The notes beneath the pieces are model-generated. The model saw nothing but the letters and a program-made list of their open reading frames with translations, searched no databases and had not been told where the DNA came from. A DNA stretch of 64,000 bases from Allolobophora icterica (Eukaryota > Annelida > Clitellata > Crassiclitellata > Lumbricidae): contig OY744616.1 of the NCBI GenBank assembly GCA_963556255.1, forward strand, positions 9,037,770 to 9,101,769, written 5' to 3'. A program made the position numbers and the translations under genes. Below, in pieces: positions 10,501 through 20,756 of this stretch. The stretch's first letter is position 1; the number at the start of each line of letters is the position of its first letter.

Positions 10501-11603
10501 CGCTGATGCGCCACGATGTCACCACTCGTTTTCTGTACTACAGCGTCACCCCGCGGTTTCAGGCCTGTCTCAATGTCTCTTGGCCTATCACAAGCCTGTC
10601 TCGACTGTACAGGTTGCCTGCCCCGTACGATACTAGGTACTTGAACCTGCACAAGGTTCCCCGATCTATTGTCGACGAGTGGTTTGGACCTGTCAAACCT
10701 ACTCTCACCAACGGTCTCTCGCCAGTGTGTGAATGTCTCGTTATTCACATCGTTCTGTACTACCTCAGTAGTCTTTGGAACGGTTATCAACCCTCCGTTA
10801 TCCTCATGGAAACCTCTTTCACGCCCACTGCGGGTTCCAGCTTCCGTTTCAAATGCACTGGTTTCGTCAGGTGCACCCGTTTCATCGAGCAACCTTCGTT
10901 TGCTTTTCCGTTTACGTAACTTTGGACGCGCGCCTCCGTGCTCACTATGGGGCACTTCATCCGACTCGTCCTCGGTATCTTCCTGACCTTGCCTGGTTCT
11001 GTGACAAGAAAACGCTAGAACCCCACTTCTGGTACCAGTTTGTGACGTTCGTCGCTCGAGATCAACTAACCCTTCATCAGACGTGGTACCAATTTGTGTC
11101 GGTCTTACCCGAGACGCTGCTTCGTCGTCGGGCTGGGTTCGGCTCCAGCCAACTGACCTTCTGGAGTCGCCCGGGTCACTATCCTGTCTACTTCTGCTGT
11201 AGACGAGCGGTTCCCTGTCTCCGCTCTCAGTGCCCATTTCTCCAAGAGGAGGTCCCGAGGGTATCGCTTGTTTGCGAACAGTGTCGCTGTCAAGCTCCAT
11301 CTCACTTTCGGACTCTGCCACTGCCGCGGTCGCCGGGTGGGCAACGTCCTCGTCCTCAGGATGGCCGTCCTTTAGAACAGGGTTCGCTCTCTTGCCGGCA
11401 GGAGTCCTCAGCTTCCTGTGAGATCTCTTAGTCAAAGACTTCCTCTTTTTCTCCACCTTAACCGAACCCTCACGTACCATTCTGCATCTCATGACTCTCG
11501 AGTTATCGTCAATAGGGGAAAACTCTGAACGTTCTCCTGTCCGAGAGGACAAGGTGTACATCCGACGAGTCGTCACGTCGTGCTGTCTCAAACACGCGAA
11601 CAT
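4539..11603 (-). CDS. Gypsy-1 Gag-Pol polyprotein (2354 residues)
   Basis: One uninterrupted frame encodes capsid, protease, reverse transcriptase, RNase H and integrase. Residues 1-187 lie within the 5' LTR, and residues up to ~750 are charged and low-complexity. A retrotransposon Gag core lies at about 760-910. A CCHC zinc knuckle CYLCKRKGHLKRFC is near 1021-1034, and the protease LLDSGSE with its catalytic Asp near 1086. RT carries YLDD near 1551. RNase H starts at ILDTDAS near 1700. The integrase HHCC finger spans about 1947-1990, followed by a catalytic Asp in FGIDITGPH (~2012), Asp in LTDQGPC (~2076) and Glu in MIERFHR (~2112), with 35 residues between the last two, and a GPF motif near 2255. 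No frameshift separates gag from pol, so protein ratios must be set some other way. The start at 11603 is the first Met, but a start downstream of the primer site (first Met near residue 383) is possible. The protein appears intact. Confidence 0.95.
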   Translation of the reverse strand: MFACLRQHDVTTRRMYTLSSRTGERSEFSPIDDNSRVMRCRMVREGSVKVEKKRKSLTKRSHRKLRTPAGKRANPVLKDGHPEDEDVAHPATAAVAESESEMELDSDTVRKQAIPSGPPLGEMGTESGDREPLVYSRSRQDSDPGDSRRSVGWSRTQPDDEAASRVRPTQIGTTSDEGLVDLERRTSQTGTRSGVLAFSCHRTRQGQEDTEDESDEVPHSEHGGARPKLRKRKSKRRLLDETGAPDETSAFETEAGTRSGRERGFHEDNGGLITVPKTTEVVQNDVNNETFTHWRETVGESRFDRSKPLVDNRSGNLVQVQVPSIVRGRQPVQSRQACDRPRDIETGLKPRGDAVVQKTSGDIVAHQRNEGNRVPFTNMEEGRPRPVTDEVDWQAEMSYLRQSVAMMSSKLEELSVPAAQHAKSYRRETSGKPTGPGYQMDRRGKLQIEEPARSRGNTETREEVSLSETSEKLRSRYLPEDSGRESHGKTARQSSRQRLLTRGRVEAKLRSSVSSSDSDTDSVGPEEAMRTGVFDRKNLRQRGRHESYEKTERETYGKERLPEYERRGLKQALDRETERESNMGRDRDHLAWDETHERYSKGHKPDSRSRNCLKYDESDRPPESGKRDIREEDRRVTFVNGNSQSSRNKYKRSESKDYAGGEPRRKGQRQAEYISDEDSATSGDREMTTMYSKWRPGKTLGTLRGQSRHRSVVRTDEENGSRSNDEDNRRGNPKKSVGRSLVTRTRGEDRSDRGIRIKLEKYDGKSAIAAFLAKFEVCARCNRWSDQEKADQLMCALTGPASQLLWDMGAQRDVSWRELVERLKARYGSDDQTSLYRMKLRTYRQAHGETLSSVVQEVRRLMALAYPGPTSDIVETVACDAFIDALANQDLGQKVREREPVNLEAAYKHAVRLDAYGRSSTQGGDLDRRHARVKVTMEDRKDSSTEGQQSRRLEDLERKIKNLSRELDRVTINQNLGIVPRNPHERENSSDLAVGDQRTTEPNVGWRRIYPPTRLRNPDIECYLCKRKGHLKRFCPQRNAETNGATGTSEPTKAEPIQEETQNRLVKGSRVAYVVARLAGKRIHCLLDSGSEMSLVPRRFVLDAVLVPSEQRLLAANGSQIKVDGETNLKIRIGKQVYPVPCLVTDQVTEVILGLSWLEANQARWDFASRCVFLGSEKIPLKEVVTESMCRKVIVQEDIIVPPRSEVDVPAWVVYPHFQKDNEDWTTIPMELSKDLIIGRTLVTGRDTEVWIRMLNVGDRDSLVKKRTECPLERVNVVDVTVNRARTESYDEPYRSENPEKPMGPGYPEERQGKQQSTIDRFGSKISTTASVAEQTLNPLAEQTLKRLWEEVPADISEEERIRLRKLVLTYSATFSLNESDNGFTSVIQHEIDTGQEKPVRQPLRRQPLSMLPEVDRQVEDMLRQGIIEPSISEWASNVVMVKKKDGSMRFCIDYRQLNLKTRKDAHPLPLIRESLDTLGGARWYSTFDLRAGYHQMALHPRDKHKTGFVTRRGSFQFKVLPFGLCNSPASFCRLMNLVLTGLNYDICLVYLDDIIVFSRDVETHMQRLEMIFRRLQEYNLKLKPSKCYLLQQRVLFLGHVLSEEGVATDPSKIKAVEEWSAPRNLKQVRSFVGLCSYYRRFIHDFAVVAQPLHFLTRKNVPFHWTDECQGAFEELKRKLVSAPILGLPNDEGQYILDTDASAYAIGAVLSQVQEGEETVICYASRLLSTAERNYNVTRRELLAVVYFLKEFRQYLLGSKFILRTDHSALQWLRRTPEPIGQQARWLEMIEEFDMEICHRPGAKHGNADAMSRGPGEEQPKVVTMRVTNEDVMWARPIGEVTRSEVTSEDTGQEIRWTKEFLRREQQSDCNIGTVLGWKESKHHPTQAELSPASGEVKVLVSNWNQLEVLQGVLHRGWIQGNTGKAERSQLVVPLSLRQEMLQLTHASFAGGHFGIRKSLTQLQRRAYWPSWKDDVRRFCQRCDRCARYRREKPPRQGYMQTPVVGEPMERFGIDITGPHPVSSKGNKYILTAIDYFSRWAEALPIRNQEAVTVAESLMVHVFSRFGMPRQILTDQGPCFESKLFKELCKRMEIDKVRTTPYRPSGNGMIERFHRTLNMLIGKVVSERQKDWDVHVPYVMAAYRGTEHEATQRTPNFLFLGRENHTPLDLILAQVTEFERPSYSDMEEYVEKQKEKMERSYRLVREQLKRVAERRKKAYDLRVRPSKFAQGDWVYYYYPRLRSGRKTKWARYYTGPFLVIQVLSPCLYRIQKSPKSALMVVHVDKLKPFYGKPPSTWLPERDRNLELPTVDWPVLAQDSNAEHEPEEPSENPDETADPELPPGRRTRRRPRLDG
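11018..11037 (-). other. Gypsy-1 primer-binding site (tRNA-Leu type)
   Basis: Read on the minus strand, TGGTACCAGAAGTGGGGTTC starts three bases after the 5' LTR. It is complementary to a tRNA 3' end ...CCACTTCTGGTACCA. From memory, the closest metazoan match is tRNA-Leu(UAA), with one difference. Gypsy-2 has the same site (41160-41178), differing only at its end. Here the site lies inside the open Gag frame and is translated. Confidence 0.85.
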
Positions 11604-13236
11604 CTTGCGATAATATTTACACGTGTAATATTAACGCGGTATACTGGTCTCACGACACTCTCTTCTGATAGGACAGGTTCTAGGTCTAAAACCTCCCTAA
11701 CCGCACGCAGAACTGTGTTCCGACCGGCGCACGAGGTGGGCCCTACTTCGCACTTCGGTCAGTTCTCGGAGCTACGTGTTTCGATCACCAAGTTATTTGC
11801 TCTGAATAACGATTGGTTTGAATACAAGATTTTCCTGACTCTATCGTTTTCCTGGTCTTACCGCACTGTAATCAGTTGTCGGGCGGTCTTTTCCCGTACT
11901 GCGGTCTTCGGTAACAGTGGTCTTTCCCAGTAACTATTTTTAGTTACCGGGCGATGGAGCCCCTCCAACGCTCCACCGGCGTGTCAGCCATCCAAGTGTC
12001 ACAATCCAAATGTAACGCCGACCCCGTAAGGTTACCAGAATGTCCTGAATTTTGTTCCCAAGAATTTCCGAATTTTGGTTCCCTAACGAGGGTCACGCTT
12101 ACTCCCACGGGTAACCGGACAAGCTCCGATCCTGCCTGTCGCCAAATTTACCCTTATTATCGTTTTTGTACTAAACTGGTTTTTTCAGGTATCCCGACGG
12201 TCACTTCACCGAGTGCCGAAGTCGCGTAAAACTCTCCCAGCCGAAGACGCCGAAGTCGCGTAAAATCCTTCCGGCCGAGTACGCCGAAAGCGCGTAGAAC
12301 TTCCCTTGTGTCGAGTACGCCGAATTCGCGTAAAACTCTTCTCAGTGGATAAAACCAAACTCTGTCGGATCTTGGAGTTCTTCGAACTCCAAGAGGGATT
12401 TCCTTGCCCGACGCCAAATTTACTCTTGGTTTCAAGGATTTCAGAATTCCAGAAAATGGCTACCTTAAGAAGGTCACCTTTACTCCCATGGGTTACCGGA
12501 CAAGCTCCGATCGCGGAGTTCTTCTAAACCCAAGAGGGAACTTCCTGCCCGTCGCCAAATTCACCCTGGTTTTCGATCTCACACTGAATTGGTTTTCCTG
12601 TGTATCAACGGTATCCTTCCCCGAGTATTACTCAGCCGTAGATTTCCCACGATCGGGATCTAGACCGCTTCGCGATCAACTGAGGGATCCAACCCGCCGG
12701 ATCGGCGCTGTCGGCCCGTCTCCCAACAGTGAACTTCTTTAGCTGTACTCGGGATCGCCTGATTATATTATTCGGACGCCCCTTTCGTCCGTAAATATAT
12801 TTGTACTAACCGGAAACTCGAACTCTGACTCTGTCGTAACCAAAATCACTCGCCTACCACACTGAGTGCAGTATATTTGAATCGGTAACTGAATCGCTAA
12901 CCAACAACGCTGTTTAACAGTATTGCTATGTATGAAGAGTCGAACCAACTCTTCACGTATAAAGCAGCACACCGTGAGGCAGGCTCTATGCATCCCGAAT
13001 TAACGCGTCTGCTCGCTATGCGCTGGCTTTACACCGTCGATCGGGCTTCCCTATCACGGTCGTTGCTGGACAGTCGCCTATTGAAATTAAATAAAAATTA
13101 AATGATCGATGCTGGGTCTTCGCATGTAAAATTAAGAGAAACGATGCGGTTCCCTTCGCATGTAAACTGAAAGAAAACGATGCTATTCGCATAAAATAAA
13201 TCTTCCCACATACGCACTGTGGCCTTGACCGCCACA
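11041..13236 (-). repeat. Gypsy-1 5' LTR
   Basis: This 2196-bp upstream LTR should contain the promoter, transcription start and the start codon at 11603, leaving 1633 bp of LTR upstream of the ATG. It looks identical to the 3' LTR and carries the same ~37-bp tandem units (about 12212-12342). I could not place the R region or a TATA box with confidence. Confidence 0.95.
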
Positions 13237-13377
13237 TATATATATATATTAGGCTACAAGATATCGGCTTGTGTACATATTTAAGCATATATACATAGTT
13301 TTATATATGGTAATATATATGAAATATATTTATATCTTTTACACATGGACTAATGGATATATATATATACATATATA
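13237..13377. repeat. AT-rich flank of Gypsy-1 and mariner
   Basis: This is the right half of the TA-rich tract that received Gypsy-1, with scattered TATATA runs up to the TA dinucleotide (13376-13377) used by the mariner element. Confidence 0.6.
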
Positions 13378-13990
13378 CACTGTGAACGGAAAAAAACCAG
13401 ACCTCTACAATAAATAGGGAAATAAATGCCAAATATTGAAAATGTTATTGAGCCTAAAACTATTTTATTCCAAACTATAATCTCAGATAATAATGCGCTA
13501 AAGCAGTTAAAAATTGACGTGACCGTGACGTCATTTGTAATAAAACATCCGTTACAAAATGGCGAGCTCGCGATACTGTTGAACTTCTTACAAACGAAAC
13601 TCCAGATTTCATACCCCTACACTTTGGCCTCCAAATAACCCGGACCTTAATCCCGTGGACTACAAAATCTGGGGTGTGATGCAAGAAAAAGTTTACAAGA
13701 CAAAGGTGCGCGATGTCGGAGAACTGCGTTAACGTATAGGCCTAACTCGGGCATGGGATGAATTTGATCAAGCTGTAATCGATTCAGCAATTAGTCAGTG
13801 GCGAGCGCGTCTTTGTGCATGTGTTGAGGCCAAAGGAGGACATTTTTAACACACATTATGACTAAAAAATAATAGTTATATGATTCTTATCCTTTAAACT
13901 GAAGTTCCACCACGTTTTATTAAAATATGCAAATTATTACAAAAATTATCGTAGTAATAAGAGAGGTCTGGTTTTTTTCCGTTCACAGTG
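13378..13990 (+). mobile_element. Tc1/mariner element, internally deleted (613 bp)
   Basis: Terminal inverted repeats of 29 bp, starting CACTGTGAACGG and ending CCAGACCTCT, match perfectly between 13378-13406 and 13962-13990. TA dinucleotides flank both ends, as expected for Tc1/mariner insertion. The interior holds only the last third of a transposase, so the copy is non-autonomous. Perfect termini despite a broken gene suggest movement in trans by an intact relative. Confidence 0.9.
13560..13849 (+). pseudogene. mariner transposase C-terminal remnant
   Basis: The plus strand reads RARDTVELL, then after a one-base slip WPPNNPDLNPVDYKIWGVMQ, and on to KGGHF and a stop. This matches the C-terminal end of Tc1/mariner transposases, where NPVDYxIW holds the third catalytic Asp (a DDD-type enzyme). 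There is an in-frame TAA after VGELR. The N-terminal DNA-binding region and first two catalytic Asp residues are missing, so it is not functional. Confidence 0.85.
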
Positions 13991-14117
13991 TATATATATA
14001 TGCACATGTCTGTCAAAGTGCTGGGTATATATGTGTGTGTACGTATTGATAACTGGAGTAATAAATAATATCTATTGTTTTTGTATATATATATGAGCAC
14101 AAACACAAACATGCGCG

Positions 14118-14650
<533 letters not shown>

Positions 14651-14654
14651 GATG

Positions 14655-15045
14655 GATGGATGGATGGAGGGATGGCCTAGACGGATGGATGGATGGGTTG
14701 GTGGATGGATGGATGGATGGATGGATGGATGGATAAATGAATGGATGGATGGGCGAGAGGGGGCGGGCGGGCGGGCTTGTGGTTAGGTTGGTGGATGGAT
14801 GAATGGATGGATGGATGGATGGATGGATGGATGGACGGATGGACGGATGGATGGATGGACGGACGGATGGATGGATGGATGGATGGACGGACGGACGGAT
14901 GGATGGATGGATGGATAGACCGACCGATGGGTGGGTGTGCAGGTGGGTTGGTGGGTGGGTGGACGGACGGACGGACGGATGGAGTGGAGGGTTGATAAAT
15001 GGACGGATAGACGGAGTAATGAACGGATGGATGAATGTAAGAATG
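14655..15045. repeat. Compound GGAT/GGAC/GGGT tetranucleotide array
   Basis: A long array dominated by GGAT units, interleaved with GGAC, GGGT and GGGC variants. Frames in it read Met-Asp-Gly-Trp (plus) or His-Pro-Ser-Ile (minus) and are artefacts of the 4-base period. Confidence 0.95.
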
Positions 15046-15224
15046 GGACGCATATCAAACACACGTATGACAACGCAATGCCGAGTGAGTTCAGACGAAG
15101 CAGTAGTTACTATAGCAGGTCATTCTCGTTCTACGGCATCCGTCCAATTAATCGACATCGAAGCTTCAATTTAATCGTGCATATCCTCGTTCTATCGTTC
15201 CGTCTATGACTTCACTATACCTCC

Positions 15225-15390
15225 TCTCTGTGGTCTCCCTGGCAACCGGACTTGGACCTACACTGGACACCGATCTCTGGACAACCATTCTGATACGACG
15301 CAACGCTCGTGAATAAGCTGGTGCCCTGCGCTTCGCTTTAGAGTAGCGCTTCAATTTGGAGTTTACGATTACAATTGTGATTATTGAGTC
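15225..15390 (+). repeat. Dispersed repeat family C, copy 1
   Basis: Contains TCCCTGGCAACCGGACT and GTAGCGCTTxxAxTTTGGAGTTxACGATTAC-like text, also found at 62015-62165 (plus) and, in part, at 59915-60030 (minus). It has the look of a SINE 3' half; I did not find a clear tRNA head. Confidence 0.5.
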
Positions 15391-16289
15391 CTGTTCCCTT
15401 GCATGAAATATGAGCTATAGACAGAATGCGTCTGAAAGGCTCAATCAGGGCGCTGTATCAGTGTCCTGTGATGTAGGTGAGTGCATCCCAAAGTGGTGTG
15501 AGAGCCCACAGTTGCCGGTCCGCAAAGTGAGTCAAGAAACTGGACAAAACTGGATAGACGTTTTCTCGATTGCGTCTCGCTTTGAACTATACCTTCAAAA
15601 ACCACGATTGTCTCGCAATCAAAACCATATTTTTCATATAAATTAAGAAGATTTGTTCTGGGAGGGAATGTATTTCAGCTATTGTAAACGAAAACTGCCG
15701 AAGAAATAGTTATTCGACGAATTGCTGACAGGTCAAATAGAAGTTGTTGTTCACCTTTGCTAGAAATTCTGATCGTATAACATTTGCGGTTTTTTGACGG
15801 GCAGTTAGAAACGCATTGGGCACCGGTTCTGCTGCAATGGGAAAATTCCTGCCTGTTCATCACGCTGAAGAGTAAATTCCTGCCGGAACGTCACACTGAA
15901 AAGTTTGTGAAGCGCTGATGTAGGTTACATTACAAAACCAACTGAATGTGTGTGTGTGGGGGGGTGTAGGTGTGTGTGTGTGTGGGTGGGTCGGTGGGTG
16001 GGTGTGTGTGTGTGTAGTGTGAACAGAATGTGATGTTCTTTGAAGAATGCTTCAAATGAGGGGAATAAACGCGATTCCATTATCCCTCGATTCCCCCATT
16101 GCTGTCCGATATAAAAGGCCCACTCTCCACGTTAGTGTATGTCGTATATCAATGAAAGACTAAGATCGACCGCATACAGCCAGGCAATTACCAATGATCT
16201 GTCCGATCATAATACCCACAAAGTACCATCGATTACCTCTCTCCTTTCTATCCACGGCAACAATATCAATATTGCTATGCTGGCCTGGA
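15391..16289. other. Unassigned spacer with a GT-rich patch
   Basis: No gene recognised. 15946-16017 is an imperfect GT/GGGT repeat; the rest looks unique. TATAAAAGG at 16110-16118 resembles a TATA box, but no gene starts after it. Confidence 0.35.
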
Positions 16290-16530
<241 letters not shown>

Positions 16531-16559
16531 TCATTAGATTCACTAGATTCATGATATAG

Positions 16560-16624
16560 GCCTATATATATATATATGAGATTTATCTAGCTAGGTATAT
16601 AGATATGAAAATCAATGTATAGGA

Positions 16625-16690
<66 letters not shown>

Positions 16691-16851
16691 GCAGACATAT
16701 GCAATATGGTGCATGTATATATGATAAAAAAGCTATTAATGATCATACAGGTCATAGATACATATTTTAGATTTCTACTATATATATATACACACACTCA
16801 CCATAGTAGAAATCTAAAATATGTATATATTTACATCTTTCTTTGCTATAT

Positions 16852-16938
<87 letters not shown>
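16560..16938. repeat. AT-rich repeats with a 24-bp perfect inverted repeat
   Basis: (TA)n tracts at about 16628-16689 and 16855-16938 bracket a perfect inverted repeat: 16758-16781 pairs with 16803-16826 around a 21-bp loop. The arms contain TTTTAGATTTCTACTA. No coding signal. Confidence 0.85.
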
Positions 16939-16941
<3 letters not shown>

Positions 16942-17194
16942 CAGATGCGTGATACCTTGTCAGTCTGGAGGGCATGCACAAATAAATTACCCCATTAAAA
17001 TGTATCTCTTTCTCAGACCAAAGCCATCAATCAGGCTGACTGTATGCATCACTTATAGCAGTTTCTCAAAGGTCGGTCTTTCTTTCGTGATAACCGCAAC
17101 TGGACGGAACTCATTCAGGATATGCAAATGGTGGTGTGGATTCAGGTATTGCTAGATGTGGTCAGTGGATCGGCTATAATTTGCCCAATTGGTA

Positions 17195-17200
17195 TATCTT

Positions 17201-17235
<35 letters not shown>

Positions 17236-17625
17236 AGGTCTGTCTGTCTGTGTCTATCTGTCTGTCTTTGTGTCGGTCTGTCAATGTTTGTCTGTGTGTC
17301 TTTCTGTGTCTCTGTATGTCTGTGTGTCTGTTTGTCTCTGTCTGTCTGTCTGTCTGTTTGTCTAGGTCTGTCTGTCTGTGTCGGTCTGTCTGTCTTTGTG
17401 TCGGTCTGTCTATGTTTGTCTGTTTGTCTATGTCTGTCTGTTTGTGTCTGTCTGTCTTTGTGTCTGTTTGTGTCTGTCTTTCTGTCTGTTTGTGTGTATA
17501 TGTGTCTGTGTCGATCTATCTGTCTTTCTGTCTCTGTATGTCTGTCTGTCTTTTGTCTGTCTGTTTGCTAACTGTCTTTTTCCCTGTATCTCTGTTTCCT
17601 CGTCTGTCTGTTTACTTCTGTGTAC
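17195..17625. repeat. Degenerate TCTG array
   Basis: Tetranucleotide TCTG/TGTC units with many substitutions. The Cys-Leu-Ser-Val frames of up to 160 residues that cross it are repeat artefacts. Confidence 0.92.
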
Positions 17626-18760
17626 AATTGCGTAAATTACCCTGCCTGCCTGCTTGGCTGCCTTCCGCAGTTGTTATTGCCGCTGATAGCTGCGGTTTCC
17701 ATAGACCGTTTCTTAAGAACGGGTGCATGTGATAGCCGAGGCTATGCAGTCGCTTTCGACGCCGTAATACGGTCCTCTCTTCCTGCTTCCTTCACTCCCT
17801 TCCCTCCATTCCTCCCTCCCTTGCTTCCCTCATTCTTTCCCTCCCTCTGGCCATAAAACGTTCTCTCGTATCGCTGCTTGCCTTTGTTCCTCTCGACGAA
17901 TTATTCCTACGTCGGCCTTGGAAGAAAATTGGATTTCAATTACTGACGACATATATATATGTATATATGTGCGTATGAAATTTTTGGTATATATATATTT
18001 CTATTTATGCATATGGATATATAGAGGAATATATATATGAATGTATGCATGCATTTGTATATGTATATCATAGAGATAATTATATTGGGTATAATTGAGT
18101 TTTATGGCGTTGGAGCCACGTGTTCAGAACCAGGCCGATTATATATACTGATATAATTATAATATAATTGCATGAAATGCTTGTGTGTGTTATTATATAT
18201 GTATTCATAGATATACATATGTACGTATATATATATATACATAATTGTATATGGATATTATATATAGATATACTCGTATAAATGCGACTCTAGATATATT
18301 TATGACGGTCGTAAGTATATACACAATATTTTCTATAGTTGCCTTTGCGCCTATTGTGGCCCTCGATTGAGGTTGGCGTGAATTATAACGACCTACAGAA
18401 ACTAATCCCCTGGGAATCTGAGGTCCTCCTGGGCTGTTGGAAGGGAGGGAGGGAAAATTGCAGGGTAGAGGATGACCACCCGCTTAGCCGAGAGGGTGTG
18501 GGGTAGAGCGTGTAAATTGGTGAACAGCCGTACATTAGCAAAGCCGGTTAATTGACCGCTATTAGTACCCTCGTGTGCGACCATTAGCAGTCCGTCTATC
18601 GGTGGCACAACGCCTGTCATGAAGTGATGTCCCTCGATCCATTGTCCAAGGATCAATTTGAACGATTGTAATCGTCGTGATTTCTGAATACCCTTCGAGG
18701 TCATCATCTCTGGATGAACAGTGGTACTCCGCGTAGCCTACACGTGTATGCATGCATGCA
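17626..18760. other. Unassigned, partly AT-rich spacer
   Basis: A TTCC-rich patch lies near 17775-17850 and loose TATA-rich text at 17950-18310. No gene or repeat family identified. Confidence 0.35.
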
Positions 18761-18960
<200 letters not shown>

Positions 18961-18964
18961 TATG

Positions 18965-19345
18965 TATATGTCATTGGGTGGGTGGGATGGATGGACGGCC
19001 GGTCGGAAGGACGTATAGATGGGTGGGTGGATTTTTGGATGGATGGTTGGATGAATGGAGGGATAGGTAGATGGACGGATGGATGGTTGGGTGGGTGGAT
19101 TTTTTGGATGGTTGGATGGTAGATGGATGATTGGATGGATGGTTGGATGAATGGAGGGATGAGTAAGGTGGAGGGATGGATGGGTGGATGATTGGATGAA
19201 TGGAAGGATGAGTAGGTGGAGGGATGGATAAGTGGGTGGATTTTTGGATGGATGGATGGTAGATGGATGATTGGATGGATAGATGAATGGAGGGATGAGT
19301 AAGTGGGTCAAGGGATGGATAAGTGGGTCAAGGGATGGAGCATTG
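18965..19345. repeat. GGAT/GGGT tetranucleotide array with higher-order units
   Basis: Besides simple GGAT and GTGG units there are longer repeated blocks of about 60-100 bp (GGATGGTTGGATGAATGGAG and similar), so this has started to behave as a minisatellite. Confidence 0.88.
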
Positions 19346-19952
19346 TGGATCTCTACGAGACGAGCTCTCAGGTGCGGACCATTCTCAAATCAACATGTAC
19401 TTCGATAAGATGTTTACCGGGAGCGTTGCATTTACAATAGAACCAAACACGTGGCCGATGACTAAGGGAAGACCATTAGCTTGAAAAGTGTGGAAAGGTT
19501 GCCTGAGCGTTTACAGACCTTTCGACGCCCGTTTCATGCGTGTGTAGATAAGATATTGTTTTCAACCTGTCCAGGGATTTTAAGAAAACAACCGCCCTTA
19601 ATATGGATAGAACTGGCAGCACGTGTTCCTGACTCTACAAACATCTCTCTTTCGGAATTGCATGTCTTATCGCCCTGTTGATCTTTGGCTATCGATTCCA
19701 TCCGACAAGTTGATTGGAGACGCCATCTGGTCGGGTAGCGAAATTGATGCTGCGCTGTTCCACTTACTGAAGATTGCTGTATGTGACGCCAAATTATGGC
19801 TTACGATGACAATGGAGTTATTATATTATGTCCTATTTACGACCGAGTGCGATTAGAAATAATTTCTTTAGTTTGTAAGGCTTTGTGTAGTTGTCATGTA
19901 TCTGCATATTCCCCCATTGCTATCGAGAATGTGCGATTGTTGGACCTCTCTA
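19346..19952. other. Unassigned spacer
   Basis: Unique-looking sequence; frames up to 77 residues lack recognisable domains. Confidence 0.35.
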
Positions 19953-20126
19953 CATGGGCGTCCGGGGCCAGAAGGGGAGAGTCAAAGGGGGACATCTGCT
20001 CCTCCTGTATGTTGAAAATTGTCTCGTTTTCTGTGTTCATGAATATTCTATACAAAAACGTCCCCTAGAAAAATTTTGCCCCCAGAAAATTTTTGGCCCC
20101 TTAAAATAATCCTGCGAACGCCCATG
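19953..20126. mobile_element. hAT-type MITE (174 bp)
   Basis: Ends CATGGGCGTCCG and CGAACGCCCATG form an imperfect terminal inverted repeat, and the flanking octamers CCTCTCTA and CATCTTTA agree at six of eight positions, like an old 8-bp hAT target duplication. The interior is GGGG/CCCC-rich and non-coding. Confidence 0.55.
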
Positions 20127-20159
20127 CATCTTTATAGATCTACTATATATATAGTCACC

Positions 20160-20345
20160 GTGCAAATGGGCTCTGACTTATCCGGTCTGTCTATCTGTCT
20201 GCTTCTGTATGTCTGTCGTTTTCTTTGCTGTGTCTATCTCTTTTGCTCTGCTGTGTCTATCTCTTTTGCTCTTTCTGTTCCTCTATATCTCTCGTTGTTT
20301 CTCTTTCTCTGTTATGTCTTTCTCTTTATGTGCCCTAGATTGTCT
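20160..20345. repeat. Pyrimidine-rich low-complexity stretch
   Basis: TCTG, CTCTTT and related runs. The frames here are Leu/Ser/Phe-rich artefacts. Confidence 0.6.
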
Positions 20346-20429
20346 GTGTGTTTCCGGTATACCATGCTTATCCAGTGTAACTGTAAATTCGTACTATGAT
20401 TTAACTTGTAATCGAGCACAGATCAGCCC

Positions 20430-20640
20430 CAGATATTTATTTATTTATTCCGGATATTTCTATAGCGCCTCTCGAAGTCTACTACTATTCAGAGGCGCTC
20501 CCGACTACAGCATTTGATACTGTGCCGGAATTTTCACGCCGAAGCGCCACAAGCAATTGCGAATGAAGGACTTGCCCAAGGTCCGTACGCAGCGGCTAGA
20601 GTGGGATTCGAACCTGCAACCCTCCGATTAATTTTTTATT
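20430..20640 (-). repeat. tRNA-derived SINE, family B, copy 1
   Basis: Minus-strand SINE with B box GGTTCGAATCC, then CTTGGGCAAGTCCTTC, an ATTGCTTGTGGCGCTTCGG-like body and a tail of AATAAATAAATA. It lacks the A-box end seen in the full copy at 59285-59522. Confidence 0.75.
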
Positions 20641-20756
20641 TATTTTATTTATTCCGGATATTTCTATAGCGCCTCTCAAAGTCAACTACTACTCAGAAGC
20701 GCTCCCGACTACAGCATTTGATACTGTGCCGGAATCTTCACGCCGAAGCGCCATAT
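20640..20756 (-). repeat. tRNA-derived SINE, family B, copy 2 (5'-truncated)
   Basis: A second copy of the family B body and tail lies head to tail behind copy 1, without the tRNA-like head. Two SINEs in tandem suggest insertion into the A-rich tail of the first. Confidence 0.7.

Larger units (their letters stand above)
1484..13236 (-). mobile_element. Gypsy-1: complete Ty3/Gypsy LTR retrotransposon (11753 bp)
   Basis: The element lies on the minus strand, so its 5' end is at 13236. It has two direct repeats of 2196 bp that begin TGTG and end CACA, a primer-binding site just inside the 5' LTR, one long Gag-Pol frame, a 3' untranslated region and a polypurine tract beside the 3' LTR. All pol domains are present in the Gypsy order (protease, RT, RNase H, integrase). 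I saw no differences between the LTRs by eye, and every frame crossing one LTR has the same length and sequence in the other. This indicates a recent insertion. There is no envelope frame and no chromodomain after the integrase. Confidence 0.96.

Noticed and set aside
10341..11431. Long plus-strand ORFs of 192 and 218 residues
   Set aside because: They are antisense shadows of the Gypsy-1 Gag-Pol frame.
16110..16118. TATAAAAGG as a core promoter
   Set aside because: No coding or RNA gene follows; the downstream sequence is a GT microsatellite.
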